Below are positions 1-8,130 of a DNA stretch of 12,430 nt, piece after piece. The DNA comes from Dehalococcoidia bacterium LH_S1. GTDB lineage: Bacteria; Chloroflexota; Dehalococcoidia; SZUA-161; SpSt-899. A model generated the notes under the pieces. That model was not told the origin of the DNA and did no database searches. It saw only the letters and a program-made list of their open reading frames with translations. The position numbers were made by a program, and so were the translations under genes. The DNA is taken from contig JAGXOF010000025.1 of the NCBI GenBank assembly GCA_023660035.1, positions 1-12,430 of the forward strand, written 5' to 3'. Numbering within the stretch: position 1 is the stretch's first letter; the number at the start of each line of letters is the position of its first letter.

Positions 1-100
1 GTCAAGAAGGGGTAAGGGGCTATTGCGTGTGCCTTTTATCGAAATGAGTGGGGGGAGACAGATTCTGACTGTATACTGGACTAGTAGAGTAGAGAAATAA
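1..100 (+). CDS. 3' end of an unrecognised upstream gene (partial)
   Basis: A frame open from base 2 ends with TAA at 98-100 and gives about 32 C-terminal residues, including a stretch reading VPFIEMSGGRQILTVYW. I do not recognise the family. The stop lies 9 bases before the rmlD start, and the rmlD Shine-Dalgarno-like AAAGGGG overlaps the stop. That spacing fits the last gene of an upstream segment co-transcribed with rmlD. A competing frame stops at base 15, so the reading rests only on openness and spacing. Confidence 0.4.
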   Translation, partial: SRRGKGLLRVPFIEMSGGRQILTVYWTSRVEK

Positions 101-109
101 AGGGGTGCC

Positions 110-976
110 ATGAAGGTAGCGGTAGTTGGAGCAAGTGGGCAACTGGGAAGCGACCTCTGTAAGGAGCTAAGCTCAGTTGAACTTGTGCCACTTGTTCATT
201 CAGAAATGGAAATCACCGATCTCGATTCTGTAAAGCGTGTTTTTGATGAACATCAACCCGATGTGGCAATTAACACGGCAGCCTATGTCCGTGTTGATGA
301 TTGTGAAAGGGAACAAGATAAAGCCTTTCTAATAAATGCTTTGGGTGCTAGAAATGTGGCTGTAGTAGCTCAAGAGCTTGGAGCCAAGCTGGTATATATC
401 AGTACCGACTATGTCTTTGGGGGTGAAGCCCAACCTCGCAATATTCCATATACCGAATTCGATGCCCCTATTCCGCTGAGCATTTATGGCAAATCTAAAC
501 TAGGGGGGGAAGACTTCATCCGCCATCTCTGCTCCAGGCATTTTATCGTCAGGAGTTCCGGGCTCTTTGGGGTTGCTGGCGGCAGTGGCAAAGGCGGCAA
601 CTTTATAGAAACCATGCTTAAGGTTGCCAAAGAAAGAGATGAGCTCAGAGTAGTAAATGACCAAATCTTTTCCCCCACCTATAGTAAAGATTTAGCCCAA
701 AAAATAGCCCTGCTTATAACTACTGAGTATTATGGTATATTCCATGCTACCAACAAAGGCACCTGCTCCTGGTATGAGTTTGCCAGAGAGATATTGAAGC
801 AGGCGGGACTAAAAACCCCTGTCATTCCTATAACCTCTGAGCAATATCCTCAAAAAGCTAAAAGACCTAGTTACTCGGTGCTGGACAACTATCACCTCAG
901 GCTTTTAGGTATGGACGATATGAGGACTTGGCAAGAAGCGCTCAGAGATTATATGATAGGGAAAGGGTATAGCTAA
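110..976 (+). CDS. rmlD: dTDP-4-dehydrorhamnose reductase (RmlD)
   Basis: This enzyme catalyses the last step of dTDP-L-rhamnose synthesis, the NAD(P)H-dependent reduction of dTDP-4-dehydrorhamnose in the cytosol. The 288 residues match the usual family length. The N-terminal Rossmann motif is G7-A-S-G10-Q-L-G13. The segment STDYVFGG near residue 98 and the catalytic Y126-G-K-S-K130 (YxxxK) are typical of the RmlD branch of extended short-chain dehydrogenases. An AAAGGGG ribosome-binding site precedes the ATG at 110. The next gene starts 5 bases after the stop, so the two are almost certainly co-transcribed. rmlA, rmlB and rmlC are not in the window and may lie upstream. The gene appears intact. 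It supplies rhamnose to the surface glycan. Confidence 0.9.
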   Translation: MKVAVVGASGQLGSDLCKELSSVELVPLVHSEMEITDLDSVKRVFDEHQPDVAINTAAYVRVDDCEREQDKAFLINALGARNVAVVAQELGAKLVYISTDYVFGGEAQPRNIPYTEFDAPIPLSIYGKSKLGGEDFIRHLCSRHFIVRSSGLFGVAGGSGKGGNFIETMLKVAKERDELRVVNDQIFSPTYSKDLAQKIALLITTEYYGIFHATNKGTCSWYEFAREILKQAGLKTPVIPITSEQYPQKAKRPSYSVLDNYHLRLLGMDDMRTWQEALRDYMIGKGYS

Positions 977-981
977 TAATA

Positions 982-2271
982 ATGAATATTGTTGTTATCG
1001 GCGCTGGCTATGTTGGATTGACAGCTGCTTGTTGCCTGGCTAACGCGGGACACCGAGTAACCTGTATAGAAAATAACGAATCCAAGCTAAAGCTTCTAAA
1101 TCAAGGCATAAGCCCCATTCAGGAGAAAGGCATAGACCAGCTGCTTAAACAAGGGCTTGCCTCTGGCAAGTTATCCTTCGTTTCATCTCTTCCCAAGCCA
1201 ATTGAGACCGATACAGTTATCATGATAACCGTGGGCACTCCCTCTCTACCCAGCGGTGCTGCTGACCTCTCCTCTATTTATCAAGTTGCTGCCGAGTTAA
1301 AGAATGCCATTCAATACCCCCTAATTCTAATCATGAAGAGCACTGTCCCCCCAGGCACTGGAGTTAAGCTGGTGCAGCGCTACTTCGAAAATACGCCCAT
1401 TTCTTATGTCGCCAACCCCGAATTTCTCCGTGAAGAACGAGCTATCGAAGATTGGTATCACCCCAGCCGCATTGTCATTGGAGCCGCTGATAATAAGATA
1501 GCGGAAAAAGTTCGTCAGCTTTATTCTGACATTGATGCCCCTGTGATAATTACCGATATTACCAGTGCGGAAACGATAAAGTATGCCGCCAACGCCTTTT
1601 TGGTAACCAAAATCTCTTTCATCAACGAAATCGCCAACCTCTGCGAAACGATGAGTGCCAATATTGATGATGTGGCTAAAGGTATAGGATTAGACACACG
1701 CATCGGTCCTGATTTCCTTAGGGCTGGATTGGGCTATGGTGGCTCTTGCTTCCCCAAGGATGCCCGTGCCCTTGATTTCGCTGCCCTAAATAAGGGTTAT
1801 GACCTTAGATTGCTTAAGGTGACCATCGAGGTGAATACCAAGCAGCGAATCCTGGCAGTTCATAAGCTCAAGCAATTGTTAGGTGGCTTAGCAGGAAAAG
1901 AAATCGCCTTGCTTGGCTTAGCCTTCAAGCCCGACACCGATGATATCCGAGAATCGCCTTCTATAGATATCGCTTACCTGCTTTACGAGGAAGGAGCTAA
2001 GCTACGCGTTTATGACCCCACAGCAATGCAAAATGCCAGGCCTCTCTTACCTTCAGAAGTAACCTTTGCCACAGATATTTACTCCGCCACCGTTGGCGCC
2101 AATGCCATTATTCTAGTAACTGAGTGGCAAGAATTTATTCACGCTGATTGGCAAACTATCAAAAAGCAGATGAACCAGCCTTATCTTATCCTTGATGGAC
2201 GCAATGCACTAGCTCAAGATAAGCTCATGGCTCTGGGCTTCAAGTACGTTGGAGTAGGGCGAAGACTATAG
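982..2271 (+). CDS. UDP-glucose 6-dehydrogenase-type nucleotide-sugar dehydrogenase
   Basis: This is a member of the UDP-glucose/GDP-mannose dehydrogenase family, which oxidises the C6 alcohol of a nucleotide sugar to a carboxylate using two NAD+. The most likely reaction is UDP-glucose to UDP-glucuronate. The N-terminal NAD motif is G7-A-G-Y-V-G12. The catalytic cysteine is C256 in GYGGSCFPKD, the form seen in Ugd rather than the GGHCIPxDP form of the UDP-HexNAc dehydrogenases. A C-terminal UDP-binding domain follows, with GLAFKPDTDDIRESPS. The length of 429 residues is normal and no break is visible. It follows rmlD by 5 bases. A second, differently typed dehydrogenase lies at 9858-11180 on the other strand. 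GDP-mannose as substrate is less likely but not excluded. Confidence 0.85.
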   Translation: MNIVVIGAGYVGLTAACCLANAGHRVTCIENNESKLKLLNQGISPIQEKGIDQLLKQGLASGKLSFVSSLPKPIETDTVIMITVGTPSLPSGAADLSSIYQVAAELKNAIQYPLILIMKSTVPPGTGVKLVQRYFENTPISYVANPEFLREERAIEDWYHPSRIVIGAADNKIAEKVRQLYSDIDAPVIITDITSAETIKYAANAFLVTKISFINEIANLCETMSANIDDVAKGIGLDTRIGPDFLRAGLGYGGSCFPKDARALDFAALNKGYDLRLLKVTIEVNTKQRILAVHKLKQLLGGLAGKEIALLGLAFKPDTDDIRESPSIDIAYLLYEEGAKLRVYDPTAMQNARPLLPSEVTFATDIYSATVGANAIILVTEWQEFIHADWQTIKKQMNQPYLILDGRNALAQDKLMALGFKYVGVGRRL

Positions 2272-2300
2272 TGTGATAATCCAGAGCAAATAAAGCACTC

Positions 2301-2534
2301 ATGCACTTCAATATAAGGGAAAGGGCTAGCAATCTACTCCAGCCAGGCGAGGGAGTATATCAACGCACGGTAAGAAGTGGCGCCTGGGCATTTACCCTCA
2401 GGATAACCGAGCGCGGATTCGGCATAGCAAGGCTAATTATCCTGGCTCGCATCCTTTCCCCCAACGACTTTGGCCTAGTGGGTATTGCCTTGCTGGCGAT
2501 GGCAACCCTGGAGACTGGACTGCACCCTAACTAA
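2301..2534 (+). pseudogene. Truncated Wzx-type oligosaccharide flippase (5' fragment)
   Basis: The reading frame gives only 77 residues, where flippases of the polysaccharide-transporter family have roughly 420-500. Residues 21-72 align without gaps to residues 19-70 of the intact flippase at 5579-7066, with 33 of 52 identities counted by eye. Shared segments include PNDFGL and GIALL. Similarity stops at about base 2517, after the LET residues, and the frame closes six codons later. The gene therefore lost nearly all its membrane segments and cannot transport. It is a diverged paralogue of the downstream flippase rather than a recent copy. The breakpoint marks where foreign or rearranged DNA carrying the permease and sat-cysC begins. 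Confidence 0.8.
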
Positions 2535-2611
2535 GAGTACGACCCCTTGTACACCCCCTTGGATCTGAAACGTTCCAGGTAAAGAAGTATGATCGAGGAG
2601 CAGCTAATAAC

Positions 2612-3580
2612 ATGATTTTGTTGAGTTTGGCTGGTTTTCTGGTAGAGCTTCTTAACTCATCGCTCGGGATGCTCTACGGGACGATTCTTTCACCTCTGCT
2701 CATCATCGGGGGCTACGACCCGCTGGTTGTGGTCCCTTCGATTCTTCTCACGCAGGCGATATCAGGCTTGGTTGCTGCCATTGGTCATCACAGGCTCCGC
2801 CACGCTGACTTCAGCGTTGACGCCGGGGCAATCCAGAGGCGAGAAGGTGTGAGCTACATCACAGGCTGTCCAAAAAGGGTAAGCAAAGAGGGCATAGTGG
2901 GGAATTAGCCATGCAACTAGCAGATTTCAGCCCCCCAAGTGGGGAAAATGTGGCAATAGGCCCCATGTTTTGCTCCCAAGGTGGGAGAGAAAATTTCCCA
3001 GTCGGACTTATTAGACAGCCTGATCACTTCCCTTAAGAAAGCCTTAACCAGAGACTCTAAGGTTGTTTTCTTCGTATCAACTCTTGGTATTCTGGCTTCC
3101 GTCATTGCTGCTGTTGTCGCGACGAGCATTCCCAAGGTTGCGCTCAAGACGTACATCGGCGTGCTGGTTCTCGTTATGGGAGTAATCCTTGTTTCGAGGG
3201 GCAGGTTTACCTTCTCGTGGAACAAGATACTCGGGATAGGAATTCTCAGCGCGTTCAACAAGGGGCTATGGGGCGGCGGATTCGGTCCTGTGGTGACTGC
3301 GGGACAGATGATCTCGGGGAGGGCTCCGAAGAGCGCGATCGGTGCGACTATGCTCTCGGAAGTGCCGATCTGCGTTGCCGGATTTCTAACGTACCTATTG
3401 AGAAACGGAATGCCGACTTGGAACGTCGTAATCTTCCTGGGGATTGGGGCGATCGTCGGCGCGCTTGTTGGTCCGTATATCACGGCAAAGCTCAAGTCCG
3501 AAAAGAGAGTGAAAGTAGGTCTAGGGATCTTGGTGATCGTGTTGGGGATATGGACACTCGCTAAGACATGGCTGATTTAG
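2612..3580 (+). pseudogene. TauE/SafE-type permease split by three in-frame TAG codons
   Basis: This is a membrane protein of the TauE/SafE family, whose members are anion transporters or exporters linked to sulfite, sulfoacetate and related sulfur compounds. The first piece (2612-2908) starts with ATG after a GAGGAG site and carries two hydrophobic segments, ending its recognisable part near HHRLRHADFS. The second piece (open from 2960) resumes with PKVALKTYIGVLVLVMG and continues through several membrane segments to a proper C-terminus at 3580. Both pieces are in the same frame, interrupted by TAG at 2906, 2918 and 2957. The intervening ~130 bases look unlike the family and contain small hairpins. 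An in-frame insertion or decay is the likely cause. A separately translated second half from the GTG at 2981 would lack the first segments. Its position beside sat-cysC suggests it once moved sulfate or sulfite. Confidence 0.7.
2929..2994. repeat. Two degenerate ~22-base units with small hairpins inside the split permease
   Basis: Within the interruption of the permease gene, a GCCCCCCAAGTGGGG-AAAAT unit at about 2930-2949 is loosely repeated as GCTCCCAAGGTGGGAG-AAAAT at about 2972-2992. The second contains a perfect 6-base inverted repeat, CTCCCA/TGGGAG, around a 3-base loop at 2973-2987. The first has a 4-5 base stem. They may belong to a small inserted repeat element, or be chance G/C-run structure. 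Confidence 0.3.
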
Positions 3581-3669
3581 CTTTGAGATCCAGGGGGATC
3601 CAGAGTCTTAGCGTTAGAATGTTGTTGATTACTTTGGTAGAATAGTGGGTAATAGTTTAGGAGGTTTAC

Positions 3670-5430
3670 GTGGTTAAAGCGAAATTAATCCCCCCGTATG
3701 GTAACAAATTGGTGAACTTGCTAGTCTCGCCTGAGGAAGCCGATGAGCTTAAAGCTTATGCCAATCGGTTGCCTTCGATCCAGGTATCAGAGCGGGTCGT
3801 GTGTGACCTGGAGATTCTGGCAACAGGAGGATTCTCCCCCTTGGATCGGTTCATGGGGCAGAAAGGTTACGAGCGCGTGCTTAATGAAATGCGGCTAGCA
3901 AATGGGTATGTGTTCCCCATTCCCATAACCTTACCGGTAGAGCCAAGCCCTGAGATTAAATTGGGGCAAGATATCGCCATTCGGGATGCCAAGAACGAGC
4001 TTCTGGCAGTGATGACGATTGAAGACATGTACCAGTGGGACAAAGAGGAGATGGCACAGAAGGTTTTCGGCACCCTGGATCTCCACCATCCTCTGGTTGC
4101 AGAGATGTCCCGCTGGGGACGGCTCAACATCTCCGGGCAACTGCGCGTGTTGAACTTACCCAGGCATTACGATTTTCGGGATCTGCGGTTGACTCCTGTG
4201 CAAACGAGAGAGCGTCTCTCCGCAGCCGGCCACGAAAACGTGGTGACGTTCCAGACACGCAACCCGATGCACAAAGTGCATGAGGAGCTTACCAAACGTG
4301 CAATCCAGTCAGTAGACGGCACGTTGCTGTTGCATCCCGTAGTAGGGATGACAAAGCCGGGTGACGTGGATTACTTCACGCGGGTGCGCACGTACAAGAC
4401 ACTCGTAAGCAGGTATTACGAGCCAGATCGCGTGGTCTTAAGCCTATTGCCGTTAGCGATGCGCATGGCTGGTCCACGCGAAGCAGTATGGCACATGATC
4501 ATCCGCCGCAATTATGGTGCCAATCACCTGATCGTCGGGCGTGATCATGCCGGAGCAGGCAAGGATTCTACTGGTAAGCCGTTTTACGGTCCATACGATG
4601 CTCCGGAGATGGCGGAGAAGTACAGCGATGAGATTGGGGTCAAGATCGTGCCGTTCACCATGCTTGTGTACCTGCCGGGCGAAGGGCGGTATGAAGAGAT
4701 CTCCAAGGTGTCCTCTGGCACGCGTACGGCATCGATCTCCGGCACGCAAGTGCGGGAGGAGTATCTGAGCAACGGCAAAACCCTCCCGGAATGGTTTACG
4801 CGTCCTGAAGTGGCAGAGATCCTCGCCGAGAGCTATCCTCCGCGTCACAAGCAAGGTATGTGCCTCTGGTTCACCGGCTTAAGCAGCGCAGGTAAATCCA
4901 CCACCGCCGAGATCCTGACGCAGCAATTGATAGAACACGGCCGCCAGGTGACGGTCCTCGATGGAGATGTGGTGCGCACGCACCTATCCAAGGGATTGGG
5001 GTTCAGCAAAGAGGACAGGGATACTAACATTCGCCGTATCGGGTTTGTCGCCGCGGAGGTAGTGCGACACGGAGGGACGGCTGTGTGTGCGGCTGTGAGT
5101 CCATATCGGGCAACTCGGGGTGACGTGCGCCGCATGGTCGGGGATGACAGATTCATCGAGGTGTTTGTGGATACCCCGCTTGAGGTATGCGAAAAGCGGG
5201 ATCAGAAAGGGCTGTATGCCAAGACACGTCGCGGAGAGATCAAAGGATTTACCGGGATCGACGACCCGTATGAACCTCCGCTCCACCCGGAGATCCGTCT
5301 GGACGCGGTAAACCATTCCCCAGAGGAAAACGCTAAGATAATTCTGGATTACCTGATCGAGCAAGGGTTCATTTGTGCACCGGAGCGTGAAGTTCGGATA
5401 ACCGCGGGCAAGGATGAGAAGGATGAGTAG
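3670..5430 (+). CDS. Bifunctional sulfate adenylyltransferase / adenylylsulfate kinase (PAPS synthase)
   Basis: One polypeptide activates sulfate in two steps: ATP + sulfate to APS, then APS + ATP to PAPS. The GTG start at 3670 is supported by an AGGAGG site at 3659-3664. An N-terminal PUA-like region (about residues 1-165) precedes the ATP sulfurylase core (about 170-385), with Q195-T-R-N-P-M-H201 and G290-R-D-H-A-G295. The APS kinase domain (about 396-560) has the P-loop G403-LSSAG-K409-S410, then LDGDVVR and GFSKEDRDTNIRRIGF. Both halves look catalytically intact, unlike fungal ATP sulfurylases, whose kinase domain is an inactive regulator. The order is sulfurylase then kinase, opposite to animal PAPS synthase. 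The fused kinase points to PAPS production, not dissimilatory sulfate reduction. A sulfotransferase at 7067 is the obvious consumer. The gene looks GC-richer than its neighbours, which suggests separate acquisition. Confidence 0.93.
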   Translation: MVKAKLIPPYGNKLVNLLVSPEEADELKAYANRLPSIQVSERVVCDLEILATGGFSPLDRFMGQKGYERVLNEMRLANGYVFPIPITLPVEPSPEIKLGQDIAIRDAKNELLAVMTIEDMYQWDKEEMAQKVFGTLDLHHPLVAEMSRWGRLNISGQLRVLNLPRHYDFRDLRLTPVQTRERLSAAGHENVVTFQTRNPMHKVHEELTKRAIQSVDGTLLLHPVVGMTKPGDVDYFTRVRTYKTLVSRYYEPDRVVLSLLPLAMRMAGPREAVWHMIIRRNYGANHLIVGRDHAGAGKDSTGKPFYGPYDAPEMAEKYSDEIGVKIVPFTMLVYLPGEGRYEEISKVSSGTRTASISGTQVREEYLSNGKTLPEWFTRPEVAEILAESYPPRHKQGMCLWFTGLSSAGKSTTAEILTQQLIEHGRQVTVLDGDVVRTHLSKGLGFSKEDRDTNIRRIGFVAAEVVRHGGTAVCAAVSPYRATRGDVRRMVGDDRFIEVFVDTPLEVCEKRDQKGLYAKTRRGEIKGFTGIDDPYEPPLHPEIRLDAVNHSPEENAKIILDYLIEQGFICAPEREVRITAGKDEKDE

Positions 5431-5578
5431 CCTTGGAACAACCAAGAACCATGACCCAGAGACGGTTCCTTACTCGTTACCCGTCACTCATGACTGATTA
5501 CTCTGTAAGTGGACTATGGACTTATGACCCACGACTGCCTTTTCAACCCTATGAACCCAACGAGCCCTAAAGGCTAAC

Positions 5579-7066
5579 ATGAAACTAAACCACATCTACG
5601 CTTGGTTAAGAAATCCCGGCAAGTCACTATCCCAACGGGTGGTTCATGCCGGATTCTGGGCCTCCGCACTTAAGATTACCACCCGACTGTTCGGGTTAGC
5701 TCGCACCATTGTTTTAGCACGCTTATTGGCTCCCAATGACTTTGGGCTCTATGGAATCGCTCTACTTTCGCTCTCTGCTCTTGAGACCTTCTCTAAGACG
5801 GGATTTGATCAGGCGCTTATTCAGAAGAAAGAAGATATAAAGTCTTATTTGGATACAGCATGGACTATCCAAGTAATCCGAGGATTACTGCTGGCGAGCA
5901 TTCTCATCCTGGGAGCACCGTTAGTTGGGTCCTTCTTTGGTGAACCACGAGCAGTTTTGCTCGTCCGTGTGCTGGGAGTTGCTGTCCTTCTCAAGAGCCT
6001 TCAAAATATCGGGATCGTCTATTTCAAAAAAGGGCTGGAGTTTCACAAGCAGTTTATCTATGAATTCGGCGGCACTTTCGCCGATTTGGCTGTGGCCATC
6101 CCTGCAGCGTTTATCCTGCGCAGTGTGTGGGCGCTGGTCTTTGGTCTTCTCGCCGGGAACCTTGTGCAGCTGGTGGTGTCGTATTTTATTCATTCCTATA
6201 GGCCAAGACTGCGATTGGAAGGAACGAAAGCCAAGGAGCTATATACATTCGGCCGGTGGATCTTGGGAAGCAGTGTTGTAGTGTTCTTAGCCACCCAGGG
6301 TGATGACGTATTTTTAGGCAAGGTTTTAGGAGCAACTGCACTCGGCTTTTACCAGATGGCTTTTCATTTCTCCAATCTGATGGCAACAGAGATCACCCAT
6401 GTCACCTCTCAAGTGACCTTTCCTGCGTATTCCAAGCTGCAGGATAAGATTCCAAAATTGCGGGAAGGATTTTTGAGAACTGTAGAGGCTACAACATCTC
6501 TTACTTTACCCTTAACTGCTGGAATCTTCATATTGGCACCCGATTTTGTTCGCCTTTTTTTGGGCGAGAAATGGATGCCGATGGTTCCTGCACTAAGGAT
6601 TCTCAGTATTTCAGGCTTGATGCGCTCAATCGCAGCAACTGCTGGACCGATTTTCCGAGCTGTTGGGCGGCCTAATATACCTTTTTGGATAAACTTGATG
6701 AGAGCCATTGTCATTGTCATCTCTATCTATCCCTTGACCGTTCGCTATGGTATTGAAGGTACGGCTATCTCAATACTATTAAGTATTACATCTACGATGC
6801 CATTTCGGTGGAAAGCCAGTTCTAAAATAATTCAATATTCTAACAAAAGGCTTCTTATTAGATTATTGCCATCTATAGTTGGAACCGGCTTGATGGCTAT
6901 AGTACTTTGGGTTATTCAGAACGCTTTTGGTCGGATGGATTTTGTAGAATTTGTAGGCTTGATTATTATTGCACTGATTAGCTACATGACTTGTCATATT
7001 TTCTTCTGGCGGTTTTACCATTTGGGACTAATAAAGACACTTCAAACGTTAAGGAGGACAGTGTAG
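5579..7066 (+). CDS. Wzx-type polysaccharide flippase (oligosaccharide flippase family)
   Basis: This is an integral inner-membrane protein of the polysaccharide-transporter/MOP superfamily, predicted to flip undecaprenyl-linked oligosaccharide repeats to the outer face of the membrane. The 495 residues and the succession of about 12-14 hydrophobic segments fit a complete member. The N-terminal signature includes GFWASALKITTRLFGLAR, then PNDFGLYGIALL and GFDQALIQKK. The ATG at 5579 has only a weak AAAGG site, about 148 bases after sat-cysC. The stop TAG abuts the ATG of the sulfotransferase, implying translational coupling and a shared pathway. The second half, from about 6700, looks more AT-rich than the first, which suggests a mosaic origin. 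The substrate cannot be read from the sequence. Confidence 0.88.
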   Translation: MKLNHIYAWLRNPGKSLSQRVVHAGFWASALKITTRLFGLARTIVLARLLAPNDFGLYGIALLSLSALETFSKTGFDQALIQKKEDIKSYLDTAWTIQVIRGLLLASILILGAPLVGSFFGEPRAVLLVRVLGVAVLLKSLQNIGIVYFKKGLEFHKQFIYEFGGTFADLAVAIPAAFILRSVWALVFGLLAGNLVQLVVSYFIHSYRPRLRLEGTKAKELYTFGRWILGSSVVVFLATQGDDVFLGKVLGATALGFYQMAFHFSNLMATEITHVTSQVTFPAYSKLQDKIPKLREGFLRTVEATTSLTLPLTAGIFILAPDFVRLFLGEKWMPMVPALRILSISGLMRSIAATAGPIFRAVGRPNIPFWINLMRAIVIVISIYPLTVRYGIEGTAISILLSITSTMPFRWKASSKIIQYSNKRLLIRLLPSIVGTGLMAIVLWVIQNAFGRMDFVEFVGLIIIALISYMTCHIFFWRFYHLGLIKTLQTLRRTV

Positions 7067-7954
7067 ATGATGAATAAAAAGGGTAATATTAAAAAACCAG
7101 ATTTTTTCATTGTAGGAGCTCCAAGATGTGGAACGACATCAATGATAAGGTATCTCGGGCAGCATCCTGATGTATTCATACCTAATAAAGAGCTGCATTT
7201 CTTTGATAATGATGTTCATTACGATAAGAAACTAACGGAGAAGGAGTATCTGGAATACTTTTCTAAGGCCAAAGATGAAAAAAGAGTGGGAGAGAAGTCT
7301 CCCTCGTATCTACGTTCAAAACGGGCAGCCTCAGAGATTAGAAGATTTTGCCCTCGGGCAAAAATTATCATTCAAGTGAGGAATCCGGTGGATATGCTTT
7401 ACTCTTGGCATGGCCATGTTTACCGCTCAGGTTATGAGGATATTGTTGATTTTGAGGAAGCATTAGCAGCAGAAGAAGATCGAAAAAGGGGATCTCGGAT
7501 TCCTAAGCATGCGCGTATTCCTGAACACCTTTTCTACTCAGAAATCCCTTTGTACACGGAACAAATCAATCGTTACGTAGATGCTTTTGGATGGAATCAG
7601 ATTCATATAATTGTCTTTGATGATTTGGTAAACAATACCCCGAAAGTATACAGAGACGTTTTGAGATTTCTTGAGGTTGACGATCAATTTACCCCAGATT
7701 TTAAGGTATACAATCCCACCAAACAGCTAAAAAGTCTGATAGTACGCGACTTAATGAGGGATTCCTGGGTGAAAAGAGTTGCTAAAGTTCTTTTACCAGA
7801 CACCGCCTTTCGTCTGATCAAGCAGATGCTTACTCACCCAAGGCCACCTATGGACAAGCATGTGCGTAAGCGCCTTCAGGAACAGTTTGCACCAGAGGTG
7901 AAACGATTAAGTAAGTTACTAGGGCGGGACTTGACCCATTGGTGTAAGGATTAA
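7067..7954 (+). CDS. PAPS-dependent sulfotransferase
   Basis: This soluble enzyme transfers a sulfuryl group from PAPS to an acceptor hydroxyl or amine, probably on a glycan. The 5'-phosphosulfate-binding loop is FFIVGAPRCGTTS (residues 13-25), with arginine in place of the common PKSGTT lysine, as in many bacterial and heparan-type members. G75-EKSPSYL follows, and the 3'-phosphate-binding segment is IIIQVRNPVDMLYSWHG, with R105 and S113. The 295 residues match the family. AAGGAGG at 7051-7057 favours the ATG at 7067 over the one at 7070. The start touches the wzx stop without a gap. PAPS would come from sat-cysC. No PAP phosphatase (cysQ-like) gene is visible to clear the by-product. The acceptor is unknown; protein or lipid targets are possible, but the context favours the polysaccharide repeat. 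Confidence 0.9.
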   Translation: MMNKKGNIKKPDFFIVGAPRCGTTSMIRYLGQHPDVFIPNKELHFFDNDVHYDKKLTEKEYLEYFSKAKDEKRVGEKSPSYLRSKRAASEIRRFCPRAKIIIQVRNPVDMLYSWHGHVYRSGYEDIVDFEEALAAEEDRKRGSRIPKHARIPEHLFYSEIPLYTEQINRYVDAFGWNQIHIIVFDDLVNNTPKVYRDVLRFLEVDDQFTPDFKVYNPTKQLKSLIVRDLMRDSWVKRVAKVLLPDTAFRLIKQMLTHPRPPMDKHVRKRLQEQFAPEVKRLSKLLGRDLTHWCKD

Positions 7955-7958
7955 AGAT

Positions 7959-8084
7959 ATGGCAATAAAAGCGGATAAACTTCAAATCAAAGGTTTCAAC
8001 TATCGGTCCTTTCAGCTCCTTTTTTGGAAGCGAGTTCACCGTGGGCTGCTGGGAAGTCTGCAAATGCTAAAGCAATCTTTATAG
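7959..8084 (+). CDS. Small ORF of 41 codons, function unknown
   Basis: ATG at 7959 opens a 41-codon frame starting MAIKADKLQIKGFNYRSFQ and closing with TAG at 8082-8084. It begins 4 bases after the sulfotransferase stop, and an AGGA lies just upstream, so it could be translated. The product is basic and has no signal peptide or obvious membrane segment. I recognise no family. It may be a 5' remnant of a lost gene, consistent with the other truncations here, or a chance frame in the 176-base gap. Confidence 0.3.
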   Translation: MAIKADKLQIKGFNYRSFQLLFWKRVHRGLLGSLQMLKQSL

Positions 8085-8130
8085 AGAGCAGCAAGAGTGG
8101 GAACTATGGATAAAAAGCGAGGAAGGTAAC

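Noticed and set aside
2847..2851. GTGTG, matching the 5' consensus of group II introns, at the permease break
   Set aside because: The interrupting segment is only about 130-150 bases, with no domain V-like hairpin or intron-encoded protein, far too short for a group II intron.
2917..3495. Long minus-strand reading frame of 192 codons opposite the permease
   Set aside because: It is antisense to a clear TauE/SafE coding sequence and has no recognisable domain; it is a composition shadow.
3581..3669. Possible terminator (GATCC-AGGG-GGATC) or promoter (TAGAAT) ahead of sat-cysC
   Set aside because: The 5-base stem has no following T-run, and no -35 lies at a proper distance from TAGAAT. No riboswitch fold was evident.
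3670..5430. Sat as part of dissimilatory sulfate reduction or sulfur oxidation
   Set aside because: The intact fused APS kinase directs flux to PAPS, no aprAB, dsr or sox gene is present, and a PAPS-using enzyme lies nearby.
4453..5445. Several minus-strand reading frames of 64-153 codons opposite sat-cysC
   Set aside because: The + strand frame has both ATP sulfurylase and APS kinase motifs throughout. The antisense frames show none and arise from the GC-rich codons.
5431..5578. Degenerate ATGAC/ACTCATGACT-like motifs and a GGAAC/GGTTCC inverted pair in the spacer before wzx
   Set aside because: The units are irregular, the stem is only 5 bases with a long loop, and no T-run follows; not supportable as a repeat array or terminator.
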